From positions 1,178,001 through 1,242,000 of the forward strand of contig NC_031474.1 in the NCBI RefSeq assembly GCF_000006565.2: a DNA stretch of 64,000 nucleotides, read 5' to 3'. Source of the DNA: Toxoplasma gondii ME49 (Eukaryota > Apicomplexa > Conoidasida > Eucoccidiorida > Sarcocystidae). Both the position numbers and the translations under genes were made by a program. The notes beneath the pieces are model-generated. The model was not told where the DNA came from. It did not search any database and was given only the letters and a program-made list of their open reading frames with translations. Positions 1 through 14,576 of the stretch are shown piece after piece (the stretch's first letter is position 1; every line of letters begins with the position of its first letter).

Positions 1-1954
1 TCCAGTGAAGCGCGGTTGTTAATGCCGAGCTAACGAGATGTGATAACGTTTCTTGTGCCACAGAACTCTCCACAACGATGGCAACCGCGCGTTCGTTCGT
101 CTTTTTCACGTTGTCTTTTGCTTCTTCCTTTTCTCTCTGATCCTCGGGATAGTTATTTTGGTCGGACACCGCAAGACCATGAACTTGGCTGGAGTGGTAC
201 CAGGGACTGCTCGTTTCTGCGCGGAGTGATGCTCTGGAACGACTTAAGAAAACTTAAACACTTCGGTTGGAAACTCCGAGAGATTCCGGTGTTCAAGTAC
301 TGGCCTTTTTTTGGATGGAATGCTGCTATTAGTAACGGTCGCATAGCCGAGTCGTGCATTGAGGATACACTCGTGGTTGACTGCGTTTGTAAAGACCCTG
401 ACGGCATGCATGCACACCACCTCCTGCGGGAAGAACCTATCGAAACTAGACCAAGAGCAAACTAGCCCTCCAGGCTGATGAAGGCTTTTCACTGAGGAGG
501 GGATGGTTCAAGACTTCGTCTTAGTCAGTCACATGAGGCCAGCTGCTTCAGAAATATGCGTGGACAATTCAGTGGGTTTGTGGTTCAGACAAGAGGTGCA
601 GAAGACGAAACACGCATATGTTCCTGTTGTCTTCATCAGCAGTCTCTTCAGTCAGCAAACCGGCGAGGGTGAGTACGAATGGGAAGAAACAACCTTACAG
701 GGAGTGCATTATTACAAAAACCGGTATCGCAAGCATATACGGGTCATGCGGAATCGGTCTGCAACTCCCTTACTTCGACAACGGCTACAGGCTCGTGCTC
801 GGGTGTTGCCTCGATACGCGTTGAAACAACGCACAGTTCTGCGGTCTGTCGCCCCTACAAGACGTCAAACTTGCAGGCATTGGAGAGCGACCCCAGACGG
901 CGCGAACACACAAAATGTTGATGTGTGGCGGTTTCGAAAAAAAGTCAATCTGGGAGCCTTTGGAGTCTGCCTTCCCCATTAAGTAAAAACTAGCGCTACC
1001 TGACAACAAAGTATTGCTGCACGGTCCATCCTGAAGAGTATGTTCCCATAGAGCGTGTTGACCGACACCACTGCCACACGCTTGCTTTATTCATCGTCGA
1101 CTTCTCGACCAAAGGACAGACCACATCTGACAGAGAATGGGAGCCTGGAGTCTAGGAGCCGACAGCTCTCCAACCATGTGCATTGCTTGGCCATTTGCCG
1201 TCCGGCCTTCCTTGGATCAGAGGTATGACGAAAACGTCTCTTTCCAGTTGGGTCTTCAAACTATCGTATCCACCTCGGAGTCACCCATGGAGAGGAAGGA
1301 AAACTAAGGAAGAACAAGTTGACACCAACATAGGAGCAACTCCGTAAAACATGGAACAAGAGGCGCAGACAAAAACATGGCAGAAACCGTACTGTGGGGG
1401 ATGCGGGAGACAAATTCGAGACGTACGCGTCCGCAGATACAACGCAGAAAAATGGTGTCACTGGGGGGACGAGGCAAGGTACTCTAGACGGCAGAGCCCT
1501 TAGCTATGCGCTATTTGTGGTTGACGCTTGGCACCACACCAAGTCGGTGCGGCACTAGCAATCACCCACGTTCAGCCTCCTCCGTTTGGCATGCGTTGCT
1601 GTTCCCAATGAAGAACTCAAGACGATGGTCAGCGGGAGCACGACAAATGCAACGATACGAATTTAAAACTTTTCTCCTGCGCCACTGCAGGACAAAGGCT
1701 GACGACCCCCCAGCTTCTAGAACGTTTGGTGCTGGTGGTGGTGGGGGGCGAAACCGTGGCATCGTCCGACCCGACACAGGGTGGAGGATTTTGCACAAAT
1801 GGCTCAAGCACCTTCGGTCCAAGATTTTCATTTTTTTGATTGTCGAGAACCACCAACCATCAGAAAAAACGGCGCTCGCCGCATACAGAAAGAAAGAAGA
1901 GACACGGCAGTCGCCATCTAACTGCGTTGTGCCGCATTCTCCAGGCCTCGCCTC
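1..1954. other. no gene recognised; EMC1 3' flank
   Basis: This stretch lies beyond the stop codon of the EMC1 gene and would hold its 3' UTR and flanking DNA. Open frames of 140-180 codons exist on both strands but they overlap each other, have no splice-site or family support, and look like chance frames. Overlapping GCATGCA/TGCATGC motifs occur at 404-414. Confidence 0.5.
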
Positions 1955-4900
1955 TTATTTCCACTTGGCTGCCAAATCTGCCTCTTTCGCTCGCCAGCGC
2001 GTTAGAACAACTAAAACTAGAAGAGTCACCATCGCCGCCGCCAGGAGACCGTAGTTGAACTGAGAACTGAGGACGTCGTATCCCTGACAAGGCTCAACGG
2101 AAAACAGAAACGGTAGTGTTTTGTATTGTGAGACACGGACGACAGACTGTACCGATTTTTGGAGAAAGGCATTTCGGAAAAACAGTAAGAGGTCTGTAGA
2201 GGGCGTAGCCTATAGATCATGCTTGTGTGATGCAGGACCGCAACGTTTTCGTCAAACGAAGCTATCAAAAAGATACATACCTGCCACATTGAGACTGCCA
2301 AGTGAAACGCTGTTTTGAGTGCGGATTTATAAAAACTGCCCATAAAAGCGAAAAGGGCGCCCCCATAAGCCGCACACTTCAACGAAAATATCTAGGCGCC
2401 AAACCGCATCGACGATTGAACACGGGGCGCAGTCTTTATCAAACAAAACCAGGCATGAAGGGAAAGGAGAAGACATCCAGTTGCTTCACTTTTCACATCG
2501 TGCACCTGTCCTGCCGCAAGGCTGTGCTGCGCGAGTGCTTTGTCTTGTGTGTTTACAAACAGAAATCTTTGTCTACAGTCACCGCCAAGCGTACTACACC
2601 TGAAAAGTGAACGCACCTTGGCAGGCTGCACAGGAGAGAAGAAGAGATCGAGACCGAAGGCGAAAGTGGAAGAAGTTGACTCGCGCAAGGTGTGGTGAGC
2701 CGCAATGCCGCGTACATGAAACACCTGAATGCGCCACCGACAAACAAAAGCACAGACGTGGCTCCGGAGGGCTTTGCTCATGAGCACTCTATGACCCTGT
2801 TCAAGAAAACATGAAGGACTTTCATTCCACTCTCTGCAGTTTAGATGAAGCCTGGCTACCTAACACGTTTCTAATGGGGGGCGGACAGTGCACCTGGCAA
2901 GCTTGCTCTGGTGCATGGCCTTTCGCCGCACCCAAGGACCGTGACTTAATGGCAGGAAACGGCCACAAAAGAGTCAATCCAAGCCACGTGTTACAGATGT
3001 GCCTCTAGGCAAAAGGCGCCAAGCGACAGAGAATTACCTGTATAATGTATGTGAGTACGCTTGAGAAAATACTATTGCATAAATACATGCACTTGCTTAA
3101 AACAAGACACCCTCAGCTGAAGGTACTTCTTCTCATCGATGAAGGCAGCGCGCTTGATTTTGCGCTACTGAGGTGCCTTAGTTTTTGGAGGTGCCGGTAG
3201 ACGCAGAACGCTTCGGAATCAATTCCGACACGTCTGGAGTAAAGAGTTAGTACCTGGTTATAATAGGAAATACAGTCATGAGGAAGGAGGGGCAGAAGTG
3301 GATGGTACGGAAGAACCCCCTCCTCTTGTTGCTGCTGGGCGGGACCGGCTTCTTTCAGCGGCAGCCCGCGCTCGTCCACAAGACGAGGGCGCCGCGCATT
3401 GGCTAAACGCGTAGACATGGTGTAAATCTGATGGGACGACGAGGTTGCCTGAATGCCAAGGAGACACCCAGCTCCAGCATCCATCAATTTCACACTTTGC
3501 ACAGTGCTCTGATGACCTCAAAGCAAAGACTTGACACCCGGTTTCGCACCAAGGCAACACGTGATTTGCCTTCAGTGCCGCACGGCCACGTCCTTCAACA
3601 GCACACCTGAGCTTGAGGTACAGATAGACTGTATCATTTTTCAGTACTCAAAAACTCTCCTACTTCAAACGGGATCTCACAGTCGAACATCGACACGATC
3701 GCGGAGGAAATCGCTGACACTCGCAATCAACATGTGAACACAAGCTGCACAAAGATCATGATTCACTGTGGCAGCCTGCCTCCCAATGCTACTCAGTACG
3801 GAGTAGTCGAGGTACAGTGTTGCCAGGCTGCCCTGCCAACATTTCAGCACAAACACGCTGTGGCAAACTCTGACTGAAAGGCACTCGCGACGCCCCGTGC
3901 TATCTCGGGCTCCCACGAAGGGGCATGAGCCTGACGTTGCTTTCCCAGTTTCGACACTGCTGACATGAAACTGGACCTTGTAACCGAGGCCTTCTGCTGC
4001 AAACTCCTCCCCACAGCGTCTCATGCTTATGCCCATCCATTCCACAGTTTTCTATCTAGATCACTGCCTATTAACGAGGGACTTCCTGAGCCTCCGGGGA
4101 GTCAGAGAAGTCATTGTACCAGCAAGATGGCGCGCGTGGTTATGCCCTGTAACGTGGCCGTGACGCCGAAGGCGCGGACACCCGTGGGAAGAATGTACGT
4201 TTGACTGATTCCAGTGGGAGGCGGCAGCTCGAAGCCTGTCAGTCTTGGCACGATGTGTCGGGCTGCAGAAAAAATGATGCTCAGAGGCCCTGAAAACAGG
4301 AACACGCATCCATAACCAACTGTGCGCGCGGGAAAGCGGTCGGTGTATCCAAAAAAAGGTGCACACACGCACGCCTTCCTCGGCATCGACAATGAATTTT
4401 ACGCTCAATAAGTTCCTGTTATCGGACTAAATGTCTCGTGCACTCCGATACACCTCGGAGGCAAACCTACCTTCGTCCTTCTGCGCGTCTTGCAATTCGA
4501 CGAAGTGGAGTTCGTAACGAGCTTGCTGGAGGTTCCAGTAGTGCGCCATAACGACGTTATCGTACATCTACCAAAAGGTGCGAGGCAACAGCACAAAACA
4601 GAGGTCTCATCTCTGAACTGTCACGTCCCATCCGCACGATTTTCCTAGAACACGGTGACGCTTCCTGGGGCCTCACACCCTCTATAGGCCAAAATCGGGG
4701 TCCGTTCAGATTACCACCGACATGCCTACAGCTCCTCTCTACGACTGCGTTGTCCGTCTGCGGATTAGGCTCCAGTTCCGATTCGTCAGTAAGCTTCCTA
4801 GCCGCCTCCTTTCTTCTCAGTTGCGCCCGGACAATTGTCAGTCATCCAGTCCCACAGCCCCATACGCACAACTGTCTTTTTTCGTAAATGAACCTTCCTC

Positions 4901-7900
4901 GATAAGACACGGGGAAAGAAACAGGCCACCGCTCCAGAGTGTCCTCCGACTCAGAGTGCCAGACTGTGCAGAGAGATAATCAAAACTGTGGGGAGGAAAC
5001 CTAACAACAGCCTTTACGCGAAACACGGACGTCAGAACAAGAGTAGACGCTCAACAACAACATTTCCCACGGCAACAGAATCAAACAAACACCAAAGGAA
5101 TAACCTCACCGGAAGTGGGATCGAGCTGCACACCACCCCACCTCTTCGCGAACCTACCATTAGATGGAGAGGCAAGGAAGCCCCACTGGGAAGGTACTCC
5201 GAGTATATCACCGAACCGTCTGTGAGGTTCACCACATGGAGCATGAGCAACGCCCCTGCACCATCAAGTTCTGTGTCACCCCGCTGTGAGACAAAACCCA
5301 CACAAACACGCCCGGAAGTTTTGTGCAAATGTGAGAAAAGGAGGTCCCCTCGAGCAACGCATGCTTCAGTGGCAATCCGAGAACAGCCGACAAAGACACT
5401 TCCTCGGTACCATCATGGACAACTTTCCCACACCTCAGATGGTGCGTATTCGTCGACCGGGTCGTCTTCTTGAGGGTGCCAAAAATACTTCTTCGAGTCC
5501 AGAACAAAGTCGGTTCAATGCTCTGTTCCCCTCTGCTACACATACTGGCAAAACGTGGCAAGATACCGCAGGCAGTCAGCAGAGAACCGCGTGACGCACG
5601 TCGCAGTGAGACTCAAAGCACCCCAAAAAAAGCATCACTTCCAGATCGGCCATACCTCTGTCTTCGTGACGACAGCCATAAGATTCGGATTGATGTATTT
5701 GTAGACAATCGAGATGTTACCGGTGACCGACACAGGGACGTGCGGGTAGTCCGAGTGGAGCGGCCGAGCAGAGGCTGAGGAGAACACAGAAAACCCACGA
5801 AAGAAAGCGGAGGGCTCATGACCATTTCCTTTCCCCCGGGGAGGCTTCCCACATGCCTATCACCTGCGACTTCTGCACTACCCTTGCACCCAGATCCACG
5901 TCTGTTGCGCGGAATGATACATCCCGCCCTACAAAAATAGCGCAGTAGGAACGTCTCTCCAAAACACAAGGCATACGTACGCTACAAATGATGCGTGATC
6001 ACGCTGACACTCTTTCTACGGTGACGACGGCCGCTGACCTCCACGCACAGACTCGCAATCGCACGAGCCGCGGTGTAGTCCGGAACCCTACGTTGGGACG
6101 CGAGTGCTACGGAACAAGCAGATTTACGCGCCAACTCTCTTCTCCGCACGTCCCACCATTGCATCACGACACGGGAATAGCCACAGAAAGTAGCCAAGGC
6201 TAACCACGCACAACCAGGAGTTGCTGCCTCTCTGCTCACAGGAAATGCGAAGCAAACAGAACACATGGTCATTTATCTGGCACGCGCATTGTCCCTTCCG
6301 CTACAACCAAAACACGCAGTCTGCTCTCTCGCTTGTGGCCGCGGCTTTGGGTGACCGGAACAGCTACGCCGGCATCCATGTTTCCCCGATGCTATTCAGA
6401 ACGGACAGTTCAGTCCCCCAATTAAAAACGTGTCTAGACACAGGGGTGTCTTCCAGATCTTTCGTCAGTTCCCGGTCCCTCCGCGTACCTATTAGATCTT
6501 GGCCTGATCCACTGAAGGGAATATTCCACGTTTTCTGTATCCGTAGGCCACACTGGGCAACCCCAGGCTGGCCGCCAGTCCGCAGTTCCTCACTGCGCAC
6601 GAGGAAGCCGAAGAGCTGCTGCCTCGCAACGTCCAACTCGTAGAGACTCAAGTGCTGCGAAAGATGTCCCGCAACCTCGCAGTCTATCTGAAAGGAGAAA
6701 CACGCGATAATCGAACGAGAGCAGTTACCCCGACATATACACAACCATACCAAGACAACCATTCAGTACACCAAGACGTTGTACCAATACTACCATTCCC
6801 TACCAGAATTCGCGTTTCTCCTAAAGGAGGTGAGGTCGCACCTTGGTTTTCCTCTGAAGAGATGTGATGTGTTGAAGCATTGCGTGTGGTCACTTCTGTA
6901 AGATTCGTCATGTGCTTTTCCCTTCGTCGGTCGTGCCGCGCTTGGTATCTTGGTTCGTTTCAACAGGCTCTGCTCACGAATCGAGCGAGCAGTCTAAAAC
7001 ATGTGCCACATACCAATGACTTTGTTCATGCCGTGCAAGAAACAACCAATTTCCCCTCCGACTTTGTCCCACCACTCACCAGCGTCGCGAGCTCAGTTTC
7101 GGTCTCTGCCTTCCTGGGGATAAGAACCGACGCCTTGCCGCTGGCGTCGACCACAAGGGCCCCGTTTGTTCTCTCGAAGAAGGTTTGAGTGTTCTGCTCA
7201 GTTGTGGATCTTGCCACCTGGTGATGATAGGGACTAACAGCTTGGAGCGGGACGATGTGCGCTGGCACGAATGGCACCACCGCCACGTGCAACACCGTGC
7301 CGACAGTTGCGTCCAGCCACACCAGGCGTGTGATCTGAGAGGTGAACAAAAGAGCAAGCAAACACACATGCTCCAAACGATAATGAAGGGGGACACATCC
7401 TTATCGCGTGGAGGTGCACGCATTTAGTAATGGAAGAGAACACACTCCAGAAGAGTGCACGGGAACGCCGCCCCGAGAAATGCGCAGCCGTCTTTCAGAC
7501 ACGGAACCCTTCTTTTCGTCAGGGAGCAGACTGGGGAGTTTCATTCGCTACATCTTCGTCGAACTGTACCAGCGCATATGGTTGAAGCAATTCACGCACA
7601 AAACACAGAATGAATCTGCACTCCCAGGTTACGCGCTGCCACCGGCGCGCACGCATCACACGTGGTGTCACGCACGGAAGCCTGCCGCCCTATCTACAAA
7701 CACTTTTTTGACCCTTAGCATCAACTTGAGTTCCCTTATCGGTTCTGTTGCTACAAATGATGCTCGTGTGTCGCTCCTGACCTTGGCTCTTGAGTCAACA
7801 ACAATAGCCAGAAGTTCCTTTTTGTGTTCTCCAACGAGGTGCATTCCAACGATGCCGGTCATCTCGAGGGACTTCAACGCAGAGCCTGCGGGCGAAGGCC

Positions 7901-10900
7901 GGCCCTGGCTTGGCCCGTCCGGGCCCACACGGCCCACCGATGTTTTTCGGCCATTAGTTGAGGACACCCCGACAAAGTGCGAAGCGTCCAGGGTGCTGCT
8001 CGCTCTACAGGCTCTATAAGCTGCCCTTTGTGCTTCGCGGGTCTTCCAGAAACTGAGACTCTGCTGCCAGACGATGAGACCCGTTGCGGCGTGCAGCGCA
8101 TAAATCTGGAGACAGACAAACGAGGAACACTCAGGAATCGGGAAGTTCGAAAATGCGTCCATACGAACTGGACAAACAGTCGGGAGAACGAACTTTACCC
8201 GGCGGAATGCGAAACTGCGAAGTTCTTGACGCAGGGTACCACGCCTGCCTTCCGCCACTTCTCACCACAAGGACAGCCAGGAAAAGGCGGACGCGTAACT
8301 TCACACAGAAGCCACACACCCCAAGATACACTACTCTATGAAGATGCGAAAATGTGAATGACGGACACCGGAGATATCACAACACAAGTCGACTTTGCGC
8401 GGAAACTGTCCCCTGTGTACAGGGGAAGGAAATACTCGAAAGAACTTGTGTATTGTACGGCAGCAAGCCGAAAGAGCAACACATCTCTCTTGCAGCTGGG
8501 CGGACGGCCCCCTCGCATTTTTGCTGTCTACTCTCGTGTTGCCTCCAGCGTTGATGACGTTTCGACTCGTCTCCAACCTAGGATACAGAGAAGGCCCATC
8601 CTCGCACTGCTTGGCTCCCCAGTAATCCAGTGCACGTGCTCTGTGTGTGAATCGCCATCCCTGGTCGAATTCTGATATACAGGGGGATCGGCAGAAGAAG
8701 GGGAGTAAGTAAGCAGATTGTTGAACGTTGACACTGCACACCAGATCGCTCCGTAACATGTTCGATTCTTCACGGCAAGTGCTTGGACACTTCCCGCTCT
8801 TTAATTCCTTCTGTTTGATGAATAAAGCATCCTACCTGGTCAGAGCATGTCGCGGCGAGGATCAACTCAGTCCACCCAAACAACCGAGGATCGACGTGCA
8901 CTGCTGGCGCTTTCCGTCCGCGCGGCACCCGCACCTCTTCAGCCGCAGCAGAGTTCAGCGCCAAGTCTGCAGTCTCTTCCGACGTTCCCTCGAACGCGAC
9001 AAATCCCAGAAGACGTAGCTTTGTGTGCGCGGACAGAGAAGCGAAGCCGAACGGCGCAAGTTTTACTCTCTTGCCTGATCGAACAGTCGACACGCAAATC
9101 CATTACGCGCCCTTCCAATGAAGAAACATGCCGTCAGGACTGTAGCGGATCGACGATCGCACAGGCCATCTGAGTGCCGTACACATCAGCCCCCGACCAG
9201 ACAGGAAAATAGGGACACCCCCGAACACGGCCACCACGATGGCGAGTCGTGACGCGGAATCCATGAAAAGTTGGAACAAAGCACCGGGATAGGGTTTAAA
9301 ACTAACAGAGAGAACTACGGCGACCAAAGCCAAGTTGTGCATTTAACCAAGAAAGCCTTTCAATTCCGATCCTGGAAGAAACACTTGCTAAACGGAATGC
9401 CGACAGAAACAGAGGAAGTCGCCATGTCGCTGCGCCGCAACCGAGCGGTCTAAGGTAATAAGCAGGGATGTCTTCCTTCTTCTGTGGACGTGACCACTTT
9501 GCTCTCAATCACCTATCGCCGCCCAGAGGAGATGCAATTCGATGGCGGCAAAAGATCTCCTTCGAGCGGCCTAGTAGCAGTGTATGCAGATGCCGCCTTT
9601 GATTCCCCTAGAACTCTACCCTCCAGATTGTTACCTACCTTGCCATTCGTCTCCCGTCCTCCACACGCCCGTCTTGCTTTCCGTTTCCATGCGCATGTGA
9701 ATTTCTTTCTCGGCTTCATATGTTTGACACCAACTTCCCGGCTGAACATCCCTTTTCTGTGAAACACAACTCCCTTCTCGCCGAAAGAATGATCTTAAAG
9801 TACCAAAAACCACATGCGCCTCACCTGCTGGCCCTTCTCCTGCCCCTGCACGGGCTCCAGACCCTTTCTGCACGGCGCGGCGAACCCCCTGGACCGCCTC
9901 CCGGCAGAAAGACACAGTCGCCTCCGCCATCTGCAAAGCTCCCAGGACTGCAGAGGTCGTGAGACGTGTCGCTTGAAGTTTCAAATAGTCAGCCCAAGTT
10001 TGCTGCACGGACGGATCTGGCGGGGACGCGAGAGCAGCCTCCAAGGCCAGGCGCTCCAGCCCAGAGGGAAGAAGCGTGGATACGAAGGGCAGCGAAGACC
10101 AGTCCCGGCGTTCTGGGTCACACGCACGAAGCCAAAAAATCACAGTGCACGCAGAAAGGAGCGTGTCGAGGCAAAACTCACGTCCTCCAGTTCAGGCTCA
10201 CGTGAGGGTATGGTTCGGCCCAGCCCCTAAGCTCAGCTTCTGCTACCGCCTCCCCACGTTCCTGAACACCAGAAGTCCCAGAATGCGGACTCCATCCATC
10301 CTACGCGGGACACAGCCTTTTCTGAATCCACCCATTCCAAAATGAAGGGCGTAATCGTTGAGTTTCCGCAGCAGATATACATCTGTATCCTGAAGTAGGA
10401 GTTGTGTGCCTCTGAGGAAGAAAAAGATCAACGAGATAGCGTGAGCAAGAAGAAGAGCAAAGCAGATCGCGTGTCTCCCGGACGGACGCGAAAGCCTTGT
10501 GTGTGGCCGTGGACACAAGTAGCATCTGCGTGTAAAAAAGAGACACGAACCTAACTGTTGCTTGTTCTTTTATTTTCGAGGTCCAGCAGACCACGTACCA
10601 GCAGGATGATTCGCAGTGTACGGCATTGCGAACATGACAGTTCCGCGAATATCCGCGAGACCTTCTTCACGCGACCAGACCCAGTGTTCTCCCGTTACAA
10701 GGGAAAGTGACGCGTCAGAAGTTACAAGCACAGCGTGGCGCGCTGACAGAGCTTCACCCGACAGCAGGCGACCAAAGATCAGCTCGGGTGTGATGAGAGA
10801 AGGCGTCACAGCGCCTAGTGGCCGCTGCTGGACCACGGCCATCGCCAGTTTCTGGCCATCGATCTTTTGTTGCTCGAACGGAAGCCTACGAATCAGCGTA

Positions 10901-13900
10901 AACACCACATCCGGGTCAACCAGAAACAAAACAGTCGGTTGCTTACAAGGATATATCAGGGTGAACGAACACCTCTTTCATGATAGCAAAGGGAGCAAGA
11001 CTCGTGGCAGGTATGGCTGTTCCACTCTGGCACATTCAAACGTCAACACACGCTCCCCTAAAATGCGGACGCTCACAAAACAACCGGGAGTAACGTGGAC
11101 CTCCTCTGCTGGAATGTGATACTCCAGGTATTCGCTGCATGCGTCCCTGCCACATTTAGACCGCGACACACTTTTGGATCATTTCTCGGAACACCTGACA
11201 ACCTCTAACACACGAGACTGGGAGCCGCTCTTCAGTGATCAGAAAACAGGCATATGCAAATCGAACGGCTAAGTTTGTGCTCTCCCCGATGAACAAGATT
11301 TGTAATGGAGCAAAGGAAAGACGGCAACTTCTGGGAGGTGCTACAAACACGTCAAGGCTTGAGGACCCACGACTCCGCTCCGCACGCAGGGAAATAAGTG
11401 CACACAAGTGCACACAGCCGGCCCATCCTTTAGCGGAGAAGTCTGCCTTCCACTCTCAAACCAGACAGAGAGTGTCCGTTTGAACCCCGTGCTTCACTTA
11501 CGACAAATAGCGGACCTGCATTCCGGTCCGCACGTCCATGACGAAGGCGTGGAGCATATCGTTCTCCACCGTTGTCGCCAAAACTAGACTGCGAAAGACA
11601 GCAGGCCCACAAAAACGACAAACAGCTGCGGCCACTCACCTTTCGCGGCCTCTGCCTCACGGCCCAAAGAGGTATCAACATGCTCGCCATCGAACTGAGT
11701 CCCCTGCGAAGAGTTTTTCGTGAAACGACTGTTTCCCGTTTAACGGGACGCAGTAAGTGCTGAAGACCGAGGGTTCCGGCTGGTCTGCTGGAGCGTGAGC
11801 AATTTACACGCATGGTCGTGCCACCTTTTGCGTATCAAACGCCAGTTAGACCTGCCACGAAAAATTATGGAAAGACCTCTTTTCTGACAAACAGTCGGCG
11901 GTCCTGCCCGTTCCTGTATTTGGGTTGGGATTTTCTCTCCACCCTGCAGTGCGACGGAGGCTTTCCCCCTTCTCACATTTTAAACCGAAAAAAGAGGTAC
12001 CAACTACAACGAGGTCTCTGCGACATCCTGTCCCCGAGAGACGACGAAACCCCAACTAAGCGATGGTAAACGGTTTCTCTCTCTCCAGGGATAGCTCCAC
12101 TGCGACTTGAATACGGACGGGAACTGCATCCACCCTACATCATGACTGTCACAGCCAACCTACTCTGTAGGAGCAGTCGCCAGGTCCCGTCCGCCGAGCA
12201 CCGTCCAGATGTTGCTTGCAGTTCTACTGCCATCAACCAAAAGCTTTCCGAAGGCCCAGGGACCGGCCGAAAGAGTCTGCATGCAGCAAACGGATGGACA
12301 GAAAAGTTGAAGGAGAAAGTGTTTAGCAAGATCCTAAGGTGGAGTGCTCGAATCCTGCACCGCACACAGTCGCCTCTTGGGTTTCAATCACCCTGCACGC
12401 ACAAAAGGACTCTTCCGGCCGGAGTTCTCTACCAACATCAAAACACTTTCCCTCAGCTATCTATTGAGAAATTCCGAATACGCTGTACTCTCTCTCCTTT
12501 GCTCCCAGCTCACCACCCGCAAGCCAATGAGAAACCTACTTGTCACCTGCGGCGGCACTCCCATTGCAATGTACCTGGTGCAACAGACCCACCGCCCGAC
12601 TCAATCTTTTCACATAAAGGAAAACCATCGCTGTTCATGGGCCGTTCTCCCCTGCTTTACCAGACAACTGACCCCAACAAGTAACTTTCTTAAAGCGTCT
12701 CAACGAAGCATCAACCACCCCCCCCTCGTACACGCGATGATTATCGCATCGAAAAACTCACATATTGCTGCTGCAGGTGGAACTTCTCGCCAGCGCCTTC
12801 GCCTCGGTAGATCGTTGTCTGTGAATCTTCTCCAGTGACAGCGAAAAAGCACCCCGGCACGGGAAGGGCAGTGACGTGGACGGATGGGGCGCTGGCGGAC
12901 TTCGGAAGCTTCCCGTGAGCTCCCAGAGTCAAGGGCTTGCTCACGAAGAACCCTTCACCGTTTGATGAGGCGACAATCAAAGTCTGCAAAATAAGAGCCG
13001 GTTAAAGGTTGAAGACAGGAGACGTCGAATCCCCGCAGCGCGGTTAAACACAGACAGCAAATGACTTCAGGCACTGGCGAAAAGACTCTCATGCAGGGCT
13101 CTCGCAACACACTCAGCAATTCAAGCTAATTTGACGAATCTCGCTCGAAGATTCGTGGTGCAGGACCCCGTTTCTTGCATGGGATCTTGGTGTGGTCAGC
13201 GGAGCGCCCCTTTCTTTTGATACTTATCGACTAGCGCACGAGTGTTTTGAGTGAGTTGCGTTAGACTTGGATGTGCTGTGTCATTCTGATAGAAATATCT
13301 ACTGAACTCACTGGAGACGCGTTCTGTCGACGGGAACATAGCGACCCTGGAATCCCTCAGAAGCGTGTTCTGGCGACAGGACGTGTGCAGTAGTCGCAGA
13401 CGCTGTACTGGAGTAAGCCGTTCGCACCCCTTTCCACACATGGGGACAGCGATAATCGTGTGAAAAAAACTACAGAAAACGGGGGTGGGGGGCGAAGGAG
13501 GCAATGCCATAGATCCAAGGATAACAGAAAAGAGCCGGCACCACGCAGATGACACGTGCTGAAATCACTTGTGCAGAGAATACAGAAACCTGCGTTATTC
13601 GGCTCAAACCTACTGTAGGGGATTCCACGGAGGCAGCGGTCGTGAGGAAGCCGGCGCACTCGGGGGTGCCCTGGACGAGGCTGAGCGTTTCGAAAGCAGC
13701 AGCATGGAACGGTACGTCTCCCAGCTGCTTTCCGTCTTTGAAGGCAAGCACACGCATGCGGAGTTCGTGCTGATTGGGGCCTTTTCTATACAGAACTACC
13801 AGAGCGCTGTCCTGTTGCGGTAGGGAAACATGTGCGACAGCCAGAGCAGAGGTGATGCCGTCCAAGGCCGCCGGGACAACAAGCAACTGCTCTAACAGCT

Positions 13901-14576
13901 CGGACCCCTCTCCAGCTGTCCAGAGAACGTGGCCATCCGCTAAATTTCGCGCCTCAAGACCCCGGCCACCGTGCTTCAAGATAGCCACCACAGGTGCGCC
14001 ATCTTGCCCTCGCCCAACGGCGAAATCACTCACGCCGTCCTCGACACTCCACACCAGACTGCCGGTGGTGTCGATCTGTACGTACAGCCCGGGTCGACCC
14101 GGTTCTGGTGACACCGTCAGCCCCGGTGTCTTCGGTGATTCTCTTGCCGACTGATGGAGTAGAGCGATAAGGTGGGAAGCGTGCCGTTCCAGGCGTTCGA
14201 CGCGGTCACTCTCCCTGTGGACTCGTCGCCACCGAAGTGTGCCGTCCAATTCGTTGAAAGCCGCTACGACACCATGGCGTGTTCCAACAAAAAAAGTGTT
14301 ATCCGAAGGACCGGTGTCCTCGCTCGGAATCAAATGCGTGACGTCGGCCACCTGTTCCGAAAGCCAGTCGTTTATGCCGGCCTCATCTTCAAATTTGGCG
14401 CCGAACACCACAGGAATAAAGAACGCTTCAACGACAAGAAGAGCCGAGAGAAGGCACCGGAGAGAAGCTTTCGGAGGGAGAAGACCGCGCGCAACATGCC
14501 TCAACTCTCGCCCGGCCTGCTTCCCGCAGACCTTTCGGAGGGGAACAGGTTCATCCACTAGGTAAGAAGGCGCCAT
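1955..14576 (-). CDS. EMC1: ER membrane protein complex subunit 1 (EMC1), 17 exons
   Basis: This is the largest subunit of the EMC, which inserts and chaperones multi-pass membrane proteins in the ER. Exons, 5' to 3' on the minus strand: 14576-13614, 12983-12762, 11703-11640, 11583-11502, 10885-10599, 10112-9825, 8966-8836, 8105-7782, 7334-7080, 6687-6489, 5774-5656, 5283-5158, 4567-4471, 4262-4120, 3448-3254, 2724-2617, 2083-1955. All phases agree and give about 1243 aa (human EMC1 is about 990). A hydrophobic leader lies near residue 50. The lumenal PQQ-like propeller shows GTLRWRR, WVWSREEGLADI and YALHAATGLIVWQ. The C-terminal DUF1620 part shows YKYINPNLMAVVT, QTYILPTGVRAFGVT, ARRPRL and PYHPLLP. 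One membrane helix (GLLAAAMVTLLVLVVL) sits just before a short basic cytosolic tail, as in the family. The start at 14576 (MAPSYL) is chosen because it precedes the leader; an in-frame ATG at 14738 would add 54 residues. The exon at 8966 has the weakest acceptor. Confidence 0.93.

Noticed and set aside
503..982. 159-codon plus-strand open frame
   Set aside because: No domain, hydrophobic pattern or splice support; rich in Arg and Thr as expected for chance frames here; overlaps equally long frames on both strands.
10243..10518. Protein-like minus-strand reading (DTDVYLLRKLNDYALHFG) between EMC1 exons 5 and 6
   Set aside because: EMC1 exon 5 ends in phase 1 and this reading would need phase 0. 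The exon at 10112-9825 joins in the right phase and matches the family, so this stretch is intronic.
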